From positions 19,770 to 83,769 of the forward strand of contig JAQWOH010000086.1 in the NCBI GenBank assembly GCA_029245955.1: a stretch of DNA of 64,000 nt. The letters run 5' to 3'. Shown piece after piece: positions 18,198-28,323 of this stretch; positions within the stretch are counted from its first letter, which is position 1; each line of letters begins with the position of its first letter. Below the pieces are notes generated by a model, which saw nothing but the letters and a program-made list of their open reading frames with translations, was not told where the DNA came from and did no database searches. Origin of the DNA: Fuerstiella sp. GTDB lineage: Bacteria; Planctomycetota; Planctomycetia; Planctomycetales; Planctomycetaceae. The position numbers and the translations under genes were made by a program.

Positions 18198-21100
18198 TTA
18201 CGGGATGTACACGAATTCGTTCAGGTTCAACAGCGCGTGGCAGAGCTGCATGAGTGACTGTGCTTCGGGGGTGGCGTTCATGATGTTTCTGGCCAGCGCC
18301 AGTTCCTCACCATCCGGTTCGCGCGACAAGGTACGCCTGAAGGCAAATGCAATTTGTTGGTCAGTGTCGCTGGCCGACGCATGTACGGCATCCGCCAGCG
18401 CCGTTGCCCGTTGTGCCATGAACTGGCTGTTGAGCATGAATAAAGGTTGTAACGCGACTGTCGACACGCCGCGTCGAGAGCAGCTGGCGATGCCTGTTGG
18501 AGCATCAAACATCTCCATGACCGACGGCATGCTGCTGCGTTGCTGAAACAGATAAATTGTACGACGCAGCTCATCTTCCTCACGTTCCGGCGGAACGCTC
18601 GTGCCACCGAGCGTTCGATCGAGTTCACCGGTCGCAACCAGGACTGAATCACGAATCACTTCGGCCTCCAGTCGTCGTCCGGGCCAGCGCCACAGAAGAT
18701 GATTGTCAGCATCGATTGCCGCGTTGGCGGCATCGTGTCCGCGCTGCTGCCGATAGGTGCTGGACAGAACAATGCTGCGGTGAATGTGTTTGGTGCTCCA
18801 GCCATTACTCATTAACTCGCCGGCGAGCCAGTCCAGCAGCTCAGGATGGGTCGGATGTGCACCTCTGACACCGAAGTCGCTGGGCGTCGCTACCAGGCCG
18901 CGCCCGAAGTGATACTGCCAGAGTCGGTTCACCCAGACTCGGGAAACCAGTGGGTTCTGCGGGTCGGCGAGCCATTCAGCAAGTGCTGAACGAGGTTTGT
19001 CCCCGAGCGATTCCGGAGTGGCACCGAGTACCTCTGGCCAGCCGCTGCTGACGACGGGACCCGGATTTCCGGCGTCGCCCCGGACCAGCATTCTGGCATC
19101 GGTGCGTTTCAATTCTGTCGGTCGCCACGGGATCGGTCGACGATTGACTACGGGAAAACGTTTGATCTGCGGATCTCCCGTGTCGGCAGACAAATAGCCC
19201 CACGTATGAGCTTCGTTGACGGGATGGTACAACTTCTTCTTCACCAGCGATTTTATTTCTTTGGCGTAATAGTCGTACGCTGGTTTCGGAATCCAGGTGC
19301 TGAGGTCCGTAGGGTTGTCAATGCCCGGTGCCTGCAGCGACAGGTTGCCAAGCTGTCCTTTCACGAAAAAAGCCTGCAACTGGTAATAGTCTCTCTGACT
19401 GACAGGATCGAACTTGTGATTGTGACACTGTGCACATTCCATGGTCAGCCCCAGCATTACGCTGCCTGTTGCATTAACGATATCAACTAACACATCGTTG
19501 CGCTGAATGGCATCGTCTTCCTGATTGCCGCTTATGCGAGCGGCACCAAGAAATCCCGTGGCGATCAGGTTTTCGTCGGAATACGGCTGCAACTCGTCGC
19601 CCGCCAGTTGCTCTTTCAGGAATCGATCGTATGGCTTATCGCTGTTGAAACTGTCGATGACATAGTCACGGTATCGCCATGCGTACGGACGCACAAAATC
19701 GTGCTGATAGCCCTGACTTTCTGCCCACCGTGCCAGGTCGAGCCAGTAGCGTCCCCAGCGTTCACCATAATGAGGTGAATCCAACAGTTGTTCCACCAGA
19801 GTTTCATAGGCCGTTGACGAATGGTCACTGATGAATTCGTCGGCCTGCTCCGGGGTTGGGGGCAGACCGATCAGATCCAGATACAACCGCCGCACAATTG
19901 TCTGCCGCGACGCTTCAGGAGAGGGGTGAACACCGGCCCTGACGTGGGCCCTCTGGATGAACGCATCAATGGGTGTGGCAATCCACTCATCGGTCGACGT
20001 TTGCGGAACATTGGGCCGAACGATCGGCTGGAACGCCCAGTGGTCGGATTCAACGCGAGGTGGCGGCAATAGCCGGTCGTCCCACTTCATTCCCTGATCA
20101 ATCCACGCGCTCAGCATCGCGACCTGCTGTGCAGTCAACGGCTTGGCGCCGCCTGGTGGCATGCGGCCATCCTCCGACGGCATCGCAATAACATCAATCA
20201 GGCGACTGTGCCGACTCTGCCCAGGCTCGGCAATGATCGTTCCGGTGCTGTATCCGAGCAGTTCCCGATGAACGTCTAGGCGATGTCCCGAATCCGGATT
20301 GGGACCGGAATGACACCTGAAGCAACGGGACTTCAGTAGCGGGTAGACTTCTGTTGTAAAGTCAACGGCCCCGTTCCACTGTATTCGATTGTGTGCCCGG
20401 GACTCTGCCTCAACAATTTGAGCGGTGGCTGCGTCAAGTACACTGGTCCACGACTGTCCTAACAGCAGGTTGTCGATCTTTATTCGGTCGTCCGATTCCG
20501 TTTTCAGTCCGGTCGAGAACCCAATCCACTGTACCAGGCTGAGGCTTTGGACGCCGGAAACAGATACCGACGGTGTCGTGAGGTCGGATGGCTTCGGGTC
20601 AATCCACAGATCAAGACGGCTGTATTCTGCGCGGTCTTCGGATCTGGGTTTTGACAGTCGGCCGACAAGTCGGTAGGTGCGATCCGGCTGTAACTCAACC
20701 CTGCTCCACGCCGTGTTGGCTGATCCCACTCGGATCATGAAAACGTTGCGGCCCTGCATTGGGCCTCGGTCTGCGATATGAACCCCGATGTTCGGTACGT
20801 TGTTCGCGTGCGTCGATCGGTCGCCACCGTCGAGCCGGTCCAGCCACAGCACAAAGAACTCCGGGTCCACTTCCTGTTTCTGTGCCGGGTTACTGTGATA
20901 GTGCAGGTCAAAACGTACGAAGATTTCCCTGCAGGACAACGGATTCAGTAAACGACGTCGCAGTGGGTTATTTCGTGCACCCGTGCCCCGAATCTCCAGA
21001 GCACGCTGGGCCGTTTCCTTTGAATCTGTTCCTGATCCCCGACGAGTTTCAGTGATGGTCGGGACGGCGGTGCGTGAAACCTGCCATGGTTCTTTCCATC

Positions 21101-21308
21101 CGTGGCCCTGATCTGCGTTACGAAGGCGCCCCGTGGGATAATCAAAGGTGTCGTAGACCACCGGAGCTGATGACGCTTTGACGCTCGCAGTGTCCTGATT
21201 TGCATCCTGAGCACGTAATGGAACCGCAATCACACAGGTGAGAACTGCAGCAGTGGTGAGTCGCTGCAGGAATATCAAAAATGTGCAGTGCAGAGGGTAT
21301 TCGTACAC
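18198..21308 (-). CDS. PSCyt1-DUF1549-DUF1553 protein
   Basis: A 1036-residue exported protein. A signal peptide (about 10-33) is followed by a beta-rich LamG-like segment (FDYPTGRL to WIGFSTGLK, about 55-270). Next is a PSCyt1 domain with one heme-binding CFRCH (329-333) and GRMPPGGAKPL. The DUF1549 domain (around 440-650) has RQTIVRRLYLDLIGLPPTPEQ, YGERWGRYWLDLARWAES and MECAQCHNHKFDPVSQRDYY, which supplies a second CxxCH. The DUF1553 domain (around 770-1036) has PLVSRVWVNRLWQYHFGRGL, FGVRGAHPTHPELLDWLA, YRQQRGHD and ALLNLNEFVYIP. It starts at GTG 21308 and is paired with a DUF1501 gene. Biochemical role is unknown; heme binding is inferred from motifs. Confidence 0.92.
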   Translation of the reverse strand: MYEYPLHCTFLIFLQRLTTAAVLTCVIAVPLRAQDANQDTASVKASSAPVVYDTFDYPTGRLRNADQGHGWKEPWQVSRTAVPTITETRRGSGTDSKETAQRALEIRGTGARNNPLRRRLLNPLSCREIFVRFDLHYHSNPAQKQEVDPEFFVLWLDRLDGGDRSTHANNVPNIGVHIADRGPMQGRNVFMIRVGSANTAWSRVELQPDRTYRLVGRLSKPRSEDRAEYSRLDLWIDPKPSDLTTPSVSVSGVQSLSLVQWIGFSTGLKTESDDRIKIDNLLLGQSWTSVLDAATAQIVEAESRAHNRIQWNGAVDFTTEVYPLLKSRCFRCHSGPNPDSGHRLDVHRELLGYSTGTIIAEPGQSRHSRLIDVIAMPSEDGRMPPGGAKPLTAQQVAMLSAWIDQGMKWDDRLLPPPRVESDHWAFQPIVRPNVPQTSTDEWIATPIDAFIQRAHVRAGVHPSPEASRQTIVRRLYLDLIGLPPTPEQADEFISDHSSTAYETLVEQLLDSPHYGERWGRYWLDLARWAESQGYQHDFVRPYAWRYRDYVIDSFNSDKPYDRFLKEQLAGDELQPYSDENLIATGFLGAARISGNQEDDAIQRNDVLVDIVNATGSVMLGLTMECAQCHNHKFDPVSQRDYYQLQAFFVKGQLGNLSLQAPGIDNPTDLSTWIPKPAYDYYAKEIKSLVKKKLYHPVNEAHTWGYLSADTGDPQIKRFPVVNRRPIPWRPTELKRTDARMLVRGDAGNPGPVVSSGWPEVLGATPESLGDKPRSALAEWLADPQNPLVSRVWVNRLWQYHFGRGLVATPSDFGVRGAHPTHPELLDWLAGELMSNGWSTKHIHRSIVLSSTYRQQRGHDAANAAIDADNHLLWRWPGRRLEAEVIRDSVLVATGELDRTLGGTSVPPEREEDELRRTIYLFQQRSSMPSVMEMFDAPTGIASCSRRGVSTVALQPLFMLNSQFMAQRATALADAVHASASDTDQQIAFAFRRTLSREPDGEELALARNIMNATPEAQSLMQLCHALLNLNEFVYIP

Positions 21309-21627
21309 AAGCCGATTTCAAATGTGGTATTAGGCAGGACGTTGTGCGTGATTCGGAACGACAGACTAAAGATTATAACAGGAAAGGTCCGGTGGTCGCG
21401 ACAGTCAGGAGCCTGGGCTGAGTGATTGACTGGTCTGTATCAAACAAAGTTTCTTCTTTGTCGAATCCAGTTGGTTCCTGAGCAGATGGAGATGCTGAGG
21501 GCTCATGGATCGGCTCTCTCGGTCTCTGCCCACGTGCGGGCGATGATGGTTACCGCTTGTTGATCGGGCCGTTCCATCTGATATCATCAAATCTGTGTAA
21601 TCCCGGTACCATGAGTGAAAACCAAAC
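21309..21627. other. Divergent intergenic gap
   Basis: About 320 bases between divergently transcribed genes (DUF1549/1553 on the minus strand, sialidase-like on the plus strand). It must hold two promoters but I see no clear consensus boxes. No gene recognised. Confidence 0.4.
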
Positions 21628-22626
21628 ATGTACGAACTGTTGCGATCGGCCGCCGGCCTGCTTGTGTTTCTGGGTGTTTCGACCGGCGTGGTCGCACACG
21701 ACGTTTCTGAGCCTCGACTGCTGGAAGTTCGTCGAATCTGGGACCAGGCTCCGCATAATGCATTTACGGACCTGATGCGGCATGATGGTCTGTGGTACTG
21801 TGTGTTTCGCGAAGGCAGCAAGCATGTGTCACCGGACGGATCACTGCGACTGATCACGTCGGAGGATGGCGTCACATGGGACTCATTGGCGCTGATTTCT
21901 CACCCGACCGACGATCTGCGGGATGCCAAACTGTCACTGACGCCGGACGGTGGCTTTTTGCTGAACGGAGCGGGTATGCAGGCAGACATGCCAACTCGTT
22001 ATCATTCGATGTCGTGGCTGTCGGCAGATCAAGGCCGTTCATGGGATGATGGCCGCAGAATCGGTGAACCCGGTTTCTGGTTGTGGCGAACACAGTGGCA
22101 TCACGGCACCGCGTATTCGATGGGTTATGAAACCTATCGCGATCGGTCGAAGAGAACTCTGCGGCTATACAGAAGCAGTGATGGGAAAGTCTACGAGCCA
22201 TGGGTCAGGACGGTCAACGTACCCAACGGCGTCGGCGAGGATCGAGTTTTGTTCCTTGAAGATGGGACTGCCCTGTGTCTGTTACGACATGAAACCGGAA
22301 CAAAAAACGGACTGCTGGGAACATCCGGACCGCCGTATCAGGAATGGACATGGAAGGAGCTCAGCCTTCGTATCGGCGGTCCGAACATGATGCAACTGCC
22401 CGATGGTCGTATCCTGGCAGCGACTCGGCTCTACGCTCCGCGCACGCGAACGTCACTCTCATGGATCGATCCTGAAGCCGGCACTATGACGGAATGTCTT
22501 GAGTTGCCGTCCGGCGGTGATACAAGTTACGCGGGCATGGTGCTGCATGAGGGTGTTGTGTGGATCAGTTACTATTCTTCGCATGAAGAAAAAACATGCA
22601 TTTATCTCGCGAAAGTGAAGCCGTAG
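21628..22626 (+). CDS. Secreted sialidase-like (BNR/Asp-box) protein
   Basis: A 332-residue exported propeller protein of the exo-alpha-sialidase superfamily. A signal peptide (LLRSAAGLLVFLGVSTGVVA) supports the ATG. Asp-box-like strand ends are ITSEDGVTWDSL, LSADQGRSWDDG and YRSSDGKVYEPW. The canonical FRIP arginine motif is not present; HNAFTDLMRHDGLWYCVFRE occupies its place. That makes hydrolase activity on sialic acid less certain than for the gene at 3893. Similar proteins are frequent in planctomycete glycan regions. It could be a sugar-binding or different glycosidase propeller. Confidence 0.78.
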   Translation: MYELLRSAAGLLVFLGVSTGVVAHDVSEPRLLEVRRIWDQAPHNAFTDLMRHDGLWYCVFREGSKHVSPDGSLRLITSEDGVTWDSLALISHPTDDLRDAKLSLTPDGGFLLNGAGMQADMPTRYHSMSWLSADQGRSWDDGRRIGEPGFWLWRTQWHHGTAYSMGYETYRDRSKRTLRLYRSSDGKVYEPWVRTVNVPNGVGEDRVLFLEDGTALCLLRHETGTKNGLLGTSGPPYQEWTWKELSLRIGGPNMMQLPDGRILAATRLYAPRTRTSLSWIDPEAGTMTECLELPSGGDTSYAGMVLHEGVVWISYYSSHEEKTCIYLAKVKP

Positions 22627-23645
22627 GAATTCGGCACCAACTTAATGAGTTTGGCGGGACTGCAACGAATAAGCTCGACTGCACGCCATTGTTCATGATC
22701 CTGCCGTTCAGCCAGGCTACCGGCAACGATCGAAATTCGGAGCACTTCTACCGTCAGACGAGGCCATTAGCGGCTCGCACCCGCGGGCTCCTGATTGGTG
22801 CTGGCAGAGCAGGAAGGTCCTGTTTCAACAGTGCGCGGCATGTCACCTGTTGTCATGTTTAACACGGCCTGGTGTGGCCAGTCTTCCGTCGATCATCAAC
22901 TCTGGTGGACTCGGGCGGCCTGACGCAGGTGTCTTGGGAGCGTGGCCGGCGATTGGTTCCGTTTTCCCAACCTGGTAGAGTGACAATGCTGTCAGCTCAG
23001 TGTCGTGCACTGAATCTTCATTGGCGCATAAAAAAACGGTCGGTGAGTTTCCGTCGCAAACAGAGTGCTCACCAACCGCCGGATCTGATGAACGGACATT
23101 GATGTGCGCACATCGATGTGCAGATGTCATATTGTCATCCAAATACGTGGCCACTTGTTTCTGAGTGAATTTTCACGTTTTAAGATATCCATTGTTCCTC
23201 TGTACAGGATTCTTCCAGCCGCATGACCGAACCCAGTGGCGAATCGTCTGCTCACGGAAAGGAAGCGGAGTCCTGCCAACGTGGGATTTTGAACGCCTCG
23301 CGGCTGATTGTCGGGTATACGTTTCCCGAGAATCCGCAACCGTGAGCTAATTTAAAGCGGTCACCAAACAAATCTGTACCATGATTCCCGACCGCGACCC
23401 CACGTCCGCGGAATAGAGCCGGTTACTGCTGCACAGGCAGCCAGGAACCGGGCCATGAGTTCACGCCGTTCAAGAGTACTGAGAAACGCAGCTCACGGTC
23501 ATGCGACGTGTTGGAAGATACGCCACAATGATCAGCTCCAGGAAAACACAAACAGCAAGTCTATGCCGCGTGGCTGCATGCAATGTTGCTGGTGTTGCGC
23601 CAGTGCCGGCATCATCAGGCGACTTTGTCGAACCTGGCTTGACCG
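22627..23645. other. 1-kb gap with only a possible cytochrome c scrap
   Basis: No intact gene seen on either strand. On the plus strand at about 22802-22870 a short open stretch reads WQSRKVLFQQCAACHLL, which looks like the heme site of a small cytochrome c domain; homology cannot be followed further. The rest is featureless by eye. The gap separates two convergent genes, so a terminator is expected, but no clear hairpin with a T run was found. Confidence 0.4.
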
Positions 23646-25019
23646 TCAGACAATTTCATGGATGGGTTCAATTCCCGGATCGACCAGGTAGCGTGGCACG
23701 CCGCTCAAGTCAAACAGCCGCGTTCCATTCAGGTCCAGTCCCACGTTCTGGTATAGCGTGGCAAAAACCTCCTGAAATTTCACCGGTCGCTTTTCAGCAT
23801 ATTCACCGTTTGAGTTCGTTGCACCGACGACCTGCCCGGTCCGCATGCCCCCGCCCGCCATCATTGCACAGGAAACGCGCGGCCAGTGATCGCGACTTGA
23901 ACGGGTGTTGATCTTTGGTGTTCGTCCAAACTCACCCCAGACGACCACCGAAACGTCCTTGTCCAGGCCGCGTTCGTGCAGGTCAGTAATGAGCGCTGAA
24001 AGTCCCTGGTCAAGCAACGGGAATTCCTGACGTGAACGCGGAAAATTCATGCCGTCGCCGCCGTGCCAGTCCCAGCGACTGTAGTTCAATGATACGAATC
24101 GTGCACCGGCTTCCACCAGTCGCCGTGCGATACAGAAATTTTCGATCATCTTCGGTGCACCGTCACGCTGAAATTTCTCGATGCTCTGTCCGTATCTGGC
24201 AAGGATTTTCGGATCCTCCTTCGAAAGATCGATCGCGTCTGCGAGTTTCGAGTCAGTCAGGATGCCCATCGCCTGCTGCTCGTAGACATCCATGTTGGTC
24301 ATCATACCGCTGGTATCGACATTTCTTTTGAAACGATCGAGGGAGTGTCGCAGGCCGCGTCGGTCCTGCAGCCGTTCCAGGCTGATACCCTGCAATACCA
24401 TATTGTCGGCGGAGCTACGCGCCTTTTTGCCTACCATGTTGAACGGAGAGTGAGACGTTCCCAGAAAGCCACCGGTACCCGGTTCGCCCCAGGTGCGGTT
24501 GCCGGTCTGGTACATCAACGCGACGTTGGCTGGCACAGCCTGATTGACCTGCTGCTGCAGGCTGGATACCCAGGCACCGCCCGACGGCCAGCCGCCCGGT
24601 GGTGCGGGACTGCCGAAACGCCGCCCGGTCATGCATTGGTACGCGTCGTGCCGACCATCGGCATCCGCGATGGAACGGATCGGTATGAATTTGTCCATCA
24701 TGGATGCCATGCGTGGAAATAATTCGCAGATGTCGATTCCCGGCACGTTCGTCGGGATCGGGTTGAATTCGCCACGAATCTCTTTCGGGGCGTTTGGCTT
24801 CGGGTCCCACAGATCGATGTGCGACGGTCCGCCTGGCAGATAGATATTGATAATGGCTTTATGTGAACTGCCGCTTTCTGCGTCGGCTTCCGCACGAAGC
24901 GCTTGTGGCAGCGACAGGCCCCCCAGGGCCATACCACCGACTTTAAGAAAATTGCGCCGAGAAACGCCGTCACACATCCTGTTTGAACGGCCGCTCGATC
25001 GTCCGTATATTGTCAACAT
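23646..25019 (-). CDS. DUF1501 protein with Tat signal
   Basis: A 457-residue DUF1501 protein. The start at 25019 gives MLTIYGRSSGRSNRM followed by CDGVSRRNFLKVGGMALGG, a textbook twin-arginine leader; an upstream in-frame start would add 23 unrelated residues. Diagnostic blocks are NIYLPGGPSHIDLWDPKPNA, CIARRLVEAGARFVSLNYS, WDWHGGDG and VVVWGEFGRTPKINTRSSRD. Unlike the other two DUF1501 genes here, it has no DUF1549/1553 partner next to it; only the 548-bp divergent gap lies upstream. Its fold is of the sulfatase superfamily, with unknown substrate. Confidence 0.9.
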   Translation of the reverse strand: MLTIYGRSSGRSNRMCDGVSRRNFLKVGGMALGGLSLPQALRAEADAESGSSHKAIINIYLPGGPSHIDLWDPKPNAPKEIRGEFNPIPTNVPGIDICELFPRMASMMDKFIPIRSIADADGRHDAYQCMTGRRFGSPAPPGGWPSGGAWVSSLQQQVNQAVPANVALMYQTGNRTWGEPGTGGFLGTSHSPFNMVGKKARSSADNMVLQGISLERLQDRRGLRHSLDRFKRNVDTSGMMTNMDVYEQQAMGILTDSKLADAIDLSKEDPKILARYGQSIEKFQRDGAPKMIENFCIARRLVEAGARFVSLNYSRWDWHGGDGMNFPRSRQEFPLLDQGLSALITDLHERGLDKDVSVVVWGEFGRTPKINTRSSRDHWPRVSCAMMAGGGMRTGQVVGATNSNGEYAEKRPVKFQEVFATLYQNVGLDLNGTRLFDLSGVPRYLVDPGIEPIHEIV

Positions 25020-25567
25020 CGATAGCAACTCCGCAGCGGGACGAAAAACGTCAGAACCCTGTTTAATGATAGCGGGAACGCGCACCAAACGTCAATTCGT
25101 TCCTGCTCAGAATGGTGTCCGCTACGGGCCATTGTTGATCGTCGGCGTGCTGGTGCTGGCAGAATTAACGTAAGCCGGAATTCCGGTTTGGTGTAGGCAG
25201 GTGAGGAATACTTTCAGGATTACTCTGGTGGTGACATTGATATGTCGGGACAGGCGTCTGAACTTTGGTCCTGCTGTGTTCCGGGATTTCATCTGACTAT
25301 TTCTAAATGGCCGGGAAACTTCGTGTGACGAGGTCTGCGAAGCCTTTCGATGAGGTGTCCGCCGATGAGTCGCACATGTTTCGAAGTGAGCACTTCATTC
25401 GTCCGGGTCCGTCTGGGCAGGTTTGTGTTGCCTTGCTTCCTCGAGTTCACGACTAGGGCAGCAGCCGACTCGGAAATTGACCTTGCTGCTAACGCGTGAT
25501 ACTTGATAGCCGCCGCGTAACAGACGACATTGTCTCGTTTCGTATCCTTAAATGCTAAGGGAGAATC
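25020..25567. other. Divergent intergenic gap, nothing recognised
   Basis: About 550 bases between the minus-strand DUF1501 gene and the plus-strand sulfatase gene. The minus strand has a long open frame through 25289-25774, but it gives no recognisable protein and runs into the sulfatase gene, so it is treated as chance. Promoters for both genes are expected but no clear boxes were found. Confidence 0.4.
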
Positions 25568-26995
25568 GTGATCAAACAGTTTTGCCGTTGCTTCCTCTAT
25601 GTCGCCTTTCTGTGCTGTACCACGATTTCGCACGCAGCAGTCCCGCAGTCGCCCAATCTGCTGCTGTTCATGGCGGACGACATGACCTATACCGATCTGG
25701 GTTGCTACGGACACCCGGATGTGAAGACACCGCACATTGATCGCCTGGCGCGTCAGGGGTTGCGTTTCACTCACTGTTACAACGCTGCCCCCACCTGTTC
25801 ACCATTGCGACAGAGTCTGTTTACCGGAATGTATCCCGTGCGTAACGGGGCCCATCCGAATCACAGTCGCGTTTACGAAGGTGTGAAGTCGCTTCCTCAT
25901 TATTTGCGACCACTCGGATATCGGGTCGCGATCGTTGGGAAGAGACACGAGGCCCCTGCTTCGGCCTTTCCGTTTGAGATGCTCGGCGGTAGTCATGGTG
26001 ATGGCGGCAGGACGCCTGCCGGTGCGGACCTGCCGCTGGAAAGAACACGCGAATTCATGGACCGAGACACGCAGCATCCATGGTGTCTGGTCGTGACATC
26101 CAACCAGCCGCACACGCCCTGGAATCGGGGGGATTCATCGCAGTACGATCCGGACAAACTCTTCGTGCCTCCGTACCTGGTCGACACGCCGGTGCTGCGC
26201 GAAGCGCTGTCGAAGTACTACGCAGAGATTACCTATATGGACGGACAGGTCGGTACGATTCTGGAACACCTGAGAGATTCGGGCCAGGAGCGGAATACAG
26301 TAGTCTTGTGGCTCAGCGAACAGGGATCTCAGCTGCCATTCGGCAAGTGGACGTGCTACGACACCGGCATTCATGCCGCGGCCATTGTGCGTTGGCCCGA
26401 ACAGGTGAATCCCGGCACCGAATCCGGCGCTCTGCTCAGTTACGTCGACGTAGTACCGACATTCGTTGAAATTGCGGGTGGTCAGCTGAACGTAGTCGAC
26501 GGTAAATCATTCGCACCTTTGCTTCGTGGCGAGTCCAGCGTTCATAACGATGTCGTCTTCAGTGTGAACACAACTCGGGGCATCTATCACGGATCAGAAG
26601 CATTCGGGATTCGCTCGGCGACTGACGGTCGGTGGCTGTATATTCGAAACCTGCATTCAGAGAACGAGTTTCAGAATATGGTGACGCATCGGGACACTGT
26701 TTATGCGTCATGGCGAACGGTGGATTCTGACTTCGCTCGACAAAGACTGAATTCGTACGTAAGACGTGCGCCCGAAGAGCTATACAACCTTGCGGACGAT
26801 CCCTGGTGCCTGTCAAATCACGCCTCCGCACCCACTCACCGCGATCACCTGACCAGATTGTCCGCACAAATGGATGTCTGGATGAAGCAGCAGGGGGATT
26901 CCGGCGATGCCACAGAACGCGGGGCAGAATCTCGACAGCCCAGGCAGAAGCCGTGGTCCAAAAACGGCGAGTATGCCCGTCAGGCGGAAAAGTAA
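25568..26995 (+). CDS. Type I sulfatase (heparan N-sulfatase-like)
   Basis: Hydrolyses sulfate groups from a glycan after export. The 475-residue protein has a signal peptide (CRCFLYVAFLCCTTISHAA), then the metal-binding MADDMTYTDLGCYGHPDVKT. The catalytic site CSPLRQSLFTG matches C-x-P-x-R, whose Cys is converted to formylglycine by a separate maturase. LWLSEQGSQLPFGKWTCYDT takes the place of the DHG metal site and is typical of the N-sulfatase-like branch. A GTG start at 25568 is favoured by AAGGGAG four bases upstream (25557-25563). The C-terminal 40 residues are hydrophilic. It lies convergent to the TRAP operon. The polysaccharide attacked is not known. Confidence 0.92.
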   Translation: MIKQFCRCFLYVAFLCCTTISHAAVPQSPNLLLFMADDMTYTDLGCYGHPDVKTPHIDRLARQGLRFTHCYNAAPTCSPLRQSLFTGMYPVRNGAHPNHSRVYEGVKSLPHYLRPLGYRVAIVGKRHEAPASAFPFEMLGGSHGDGGRTPAGADLPLERTREFMDRDTQHPWCLVVTSNQPHTPWNRGDSSQYDPDKLFVPPYLVDTPVLREALSKYYAEITYMDGQVGTILEHLRDSGQERNTVVLWLSEQGSQLPFGKWTCYDTGIHAAAIVRWPEQVNPGTESGALLSYVDVVPTFVEIAGGQLNVVDGKSFAPLLRGESSVHNDVVFSVNTTRGIYHGSEAFGIRSATDGRWLYIRNLHSENEFQNMVTHRDTVYASWRTVDSDFARQRLNSYVRRAPEELYNLADDPWCLSNHASAPTHRDHLTRLSAQMDVWMKQQGDSGDATERGAESRQPRQKPWSKNGEYARQAEK

Positions 26996-27048
26996 AGACC
27001 GCATCAATCGGGCTGTCTTCGTCGATGCCACCGTACTGGCTGCTGAAT

Positions 27049-28323
27049 TCAGTTGGCCAGCAGATTCGGCAGCCACAGGCTGAATGCGGGGAAAAATGTG
27101 ATCAGCAGCAACGTGATCAGCAATGGGATCAGAAACGGAACTGTGCCACGAATCACCTGCTGAACTGTTGCGCCTGTCACAGAGCTCAACACATACAACA
27201 CCAGTCCCACGGGTGGCGTCAACAGGCCCAGCACCAGATTCAGGATCATGACGATGCCCAGTTGCAGCGGATCGATACCAAATGCTGTTGCGGCTGGCAG
27301 CAACACGGGAACTGTAATTAACAGACCCGCTACTGGTTCCAGCAGCATGCCGGTCACAAGCAGGGCGACATTGATTAACAGCAGAAACACATAACGATTG
27401 TCGGTCAGCCTCAACATGGCTTCCGTGACCGCCTGCGGTCCTTGTTCGAGTGCAATTACCCAGCCGAACAGTCCAGCTGCTGCCACGATCAGCATGATTG
27501 ATCCGGTTGTCGAAGCAGTCTTTACCAGCACGCCGTGAAAATCTCTGAACGACAGTGACCTGTAGCAGATGCCCAGAAACAGGACCCACATCACTGCCGC
27601 CGCAGCCGCTTCAGTGGGAGTAAACACACCACCCAGAATTCCTCCCAGAATAATCACCGGTGTCAGCAATACCGGCAGCGCGGCAAGAACTGCGGTTTTA
27701 AGTGGGATTCGCGGAGCGGCGGCCTCGTCACGCAGGGGATTACGGCGAGCATCCGCAAACACGAACGCACACAGAATGGCCGTCAGGACCAGGGCCGGCA
27801 GGACGCCGGCAAAAAACAGTGACCCGACTGAAACGCCCGCCGTTACGGCATACACGATTGCGGGAATACTGGGCGGCATAATCGGGCCGATTAAAGAAGA
27901 GGCTCCGGTCAGTCCCAAAGCGAAACCTTCGTCGTAGCCGCGTTTCTTCATGGCCGGCACCAGCACGGAACCCAGACCGGCTGCGTCGGCAATCGCCGCA
28001 CCGCTCATCCATGAAAACAACAGGCTGCTGATGACGTTGACGTATCCCAGACTGCCGGGGATTCTGCCAAACAGACACAACAGCATTCGGAACAGTCGAT
28101 CTGCCAGACCACCAACATTGCTCAGGTAACCGGTCATGATAAACAGCGGCACTGCCAGCAACGGGAACGAATCGATGGGAGACATGGACTGCTGGAGAGC
28201 CGTTCCCAGCGTAAAAGGAGACCAGACGAAATACACCAGACACGGCAGTAACATACTGATTGCCACCGGCACCCGAATGAACAGCAGCACCAGCATAGCC
28301 AGAATTAATGCGGCCAGAATCAT
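27049..28323 (-). CDS. TRAP transporter large permease (DctM type)
   Basis: The ion-coupled translocation subunit of a tripartite ATP-independent periplasmic transporter. It is 424 residues, the usual size, and almost entirely hydrophobic with about a dozen segments. Family hallmarks are MSPIDSFPLLAVPLFIMTGY near the N-terminus, PAMKKRGYDEGFALGLTGAS and IGPIMPPSIPAIVYAVTAGV (the conserved substrate-site loop), GIDPLQLGIVMILNLVLGLL and TPPVGLVLYVLSSVTGATV. Its ATG overlaps the stop of the small permease gene by ATGA. It is the last gene of the operon, in order P-Q-M. Confidence 0.95.
   Translation of the reverse strand: MILAALILAMLVLLFIRVPVAISMLLPCLVYFVWSPFTLGTALQQSMSPIDSFPLLAVPLFIMTGYLSNVGGLADRLFRMLLCLFGRIPGSLGYVNVISSLLFSWMSGAAIADAAGLGSVLVPAMKKRGYDEGFALGLTGASSLIGPIMPPSIPAIVYAVTAGVSVGSLFFAGVLPALVLTAILCAFVFADARRNPLRDEAAAPRIPLKTAVLAALPVLLTPVIILGGILGGVFTPTEAAAAAVMWVLFLGICYRSLSFRDFHGVLVKTASTTGSIMLIVAAAGLFGWVIALEQGPQAVTEAMLRLTDNRYVFLLLINVALLVTGMLLEPVAGLLITVPVLLPAATAFGIDPLQLGIVMILNLVLGLLTPPVGLVLYVLSSVTGATVQQVIRGTVPFLIPLLITLLLITFFPAFSLWLPNLLAN

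Noticed and set aside
23655..23685. GGTTCAATTCC, similar to a tRNA T-loop
   Set aside because: It is within the conserved C-terminus of a DUF1501 gene and no cloverleaf can be formed around it.
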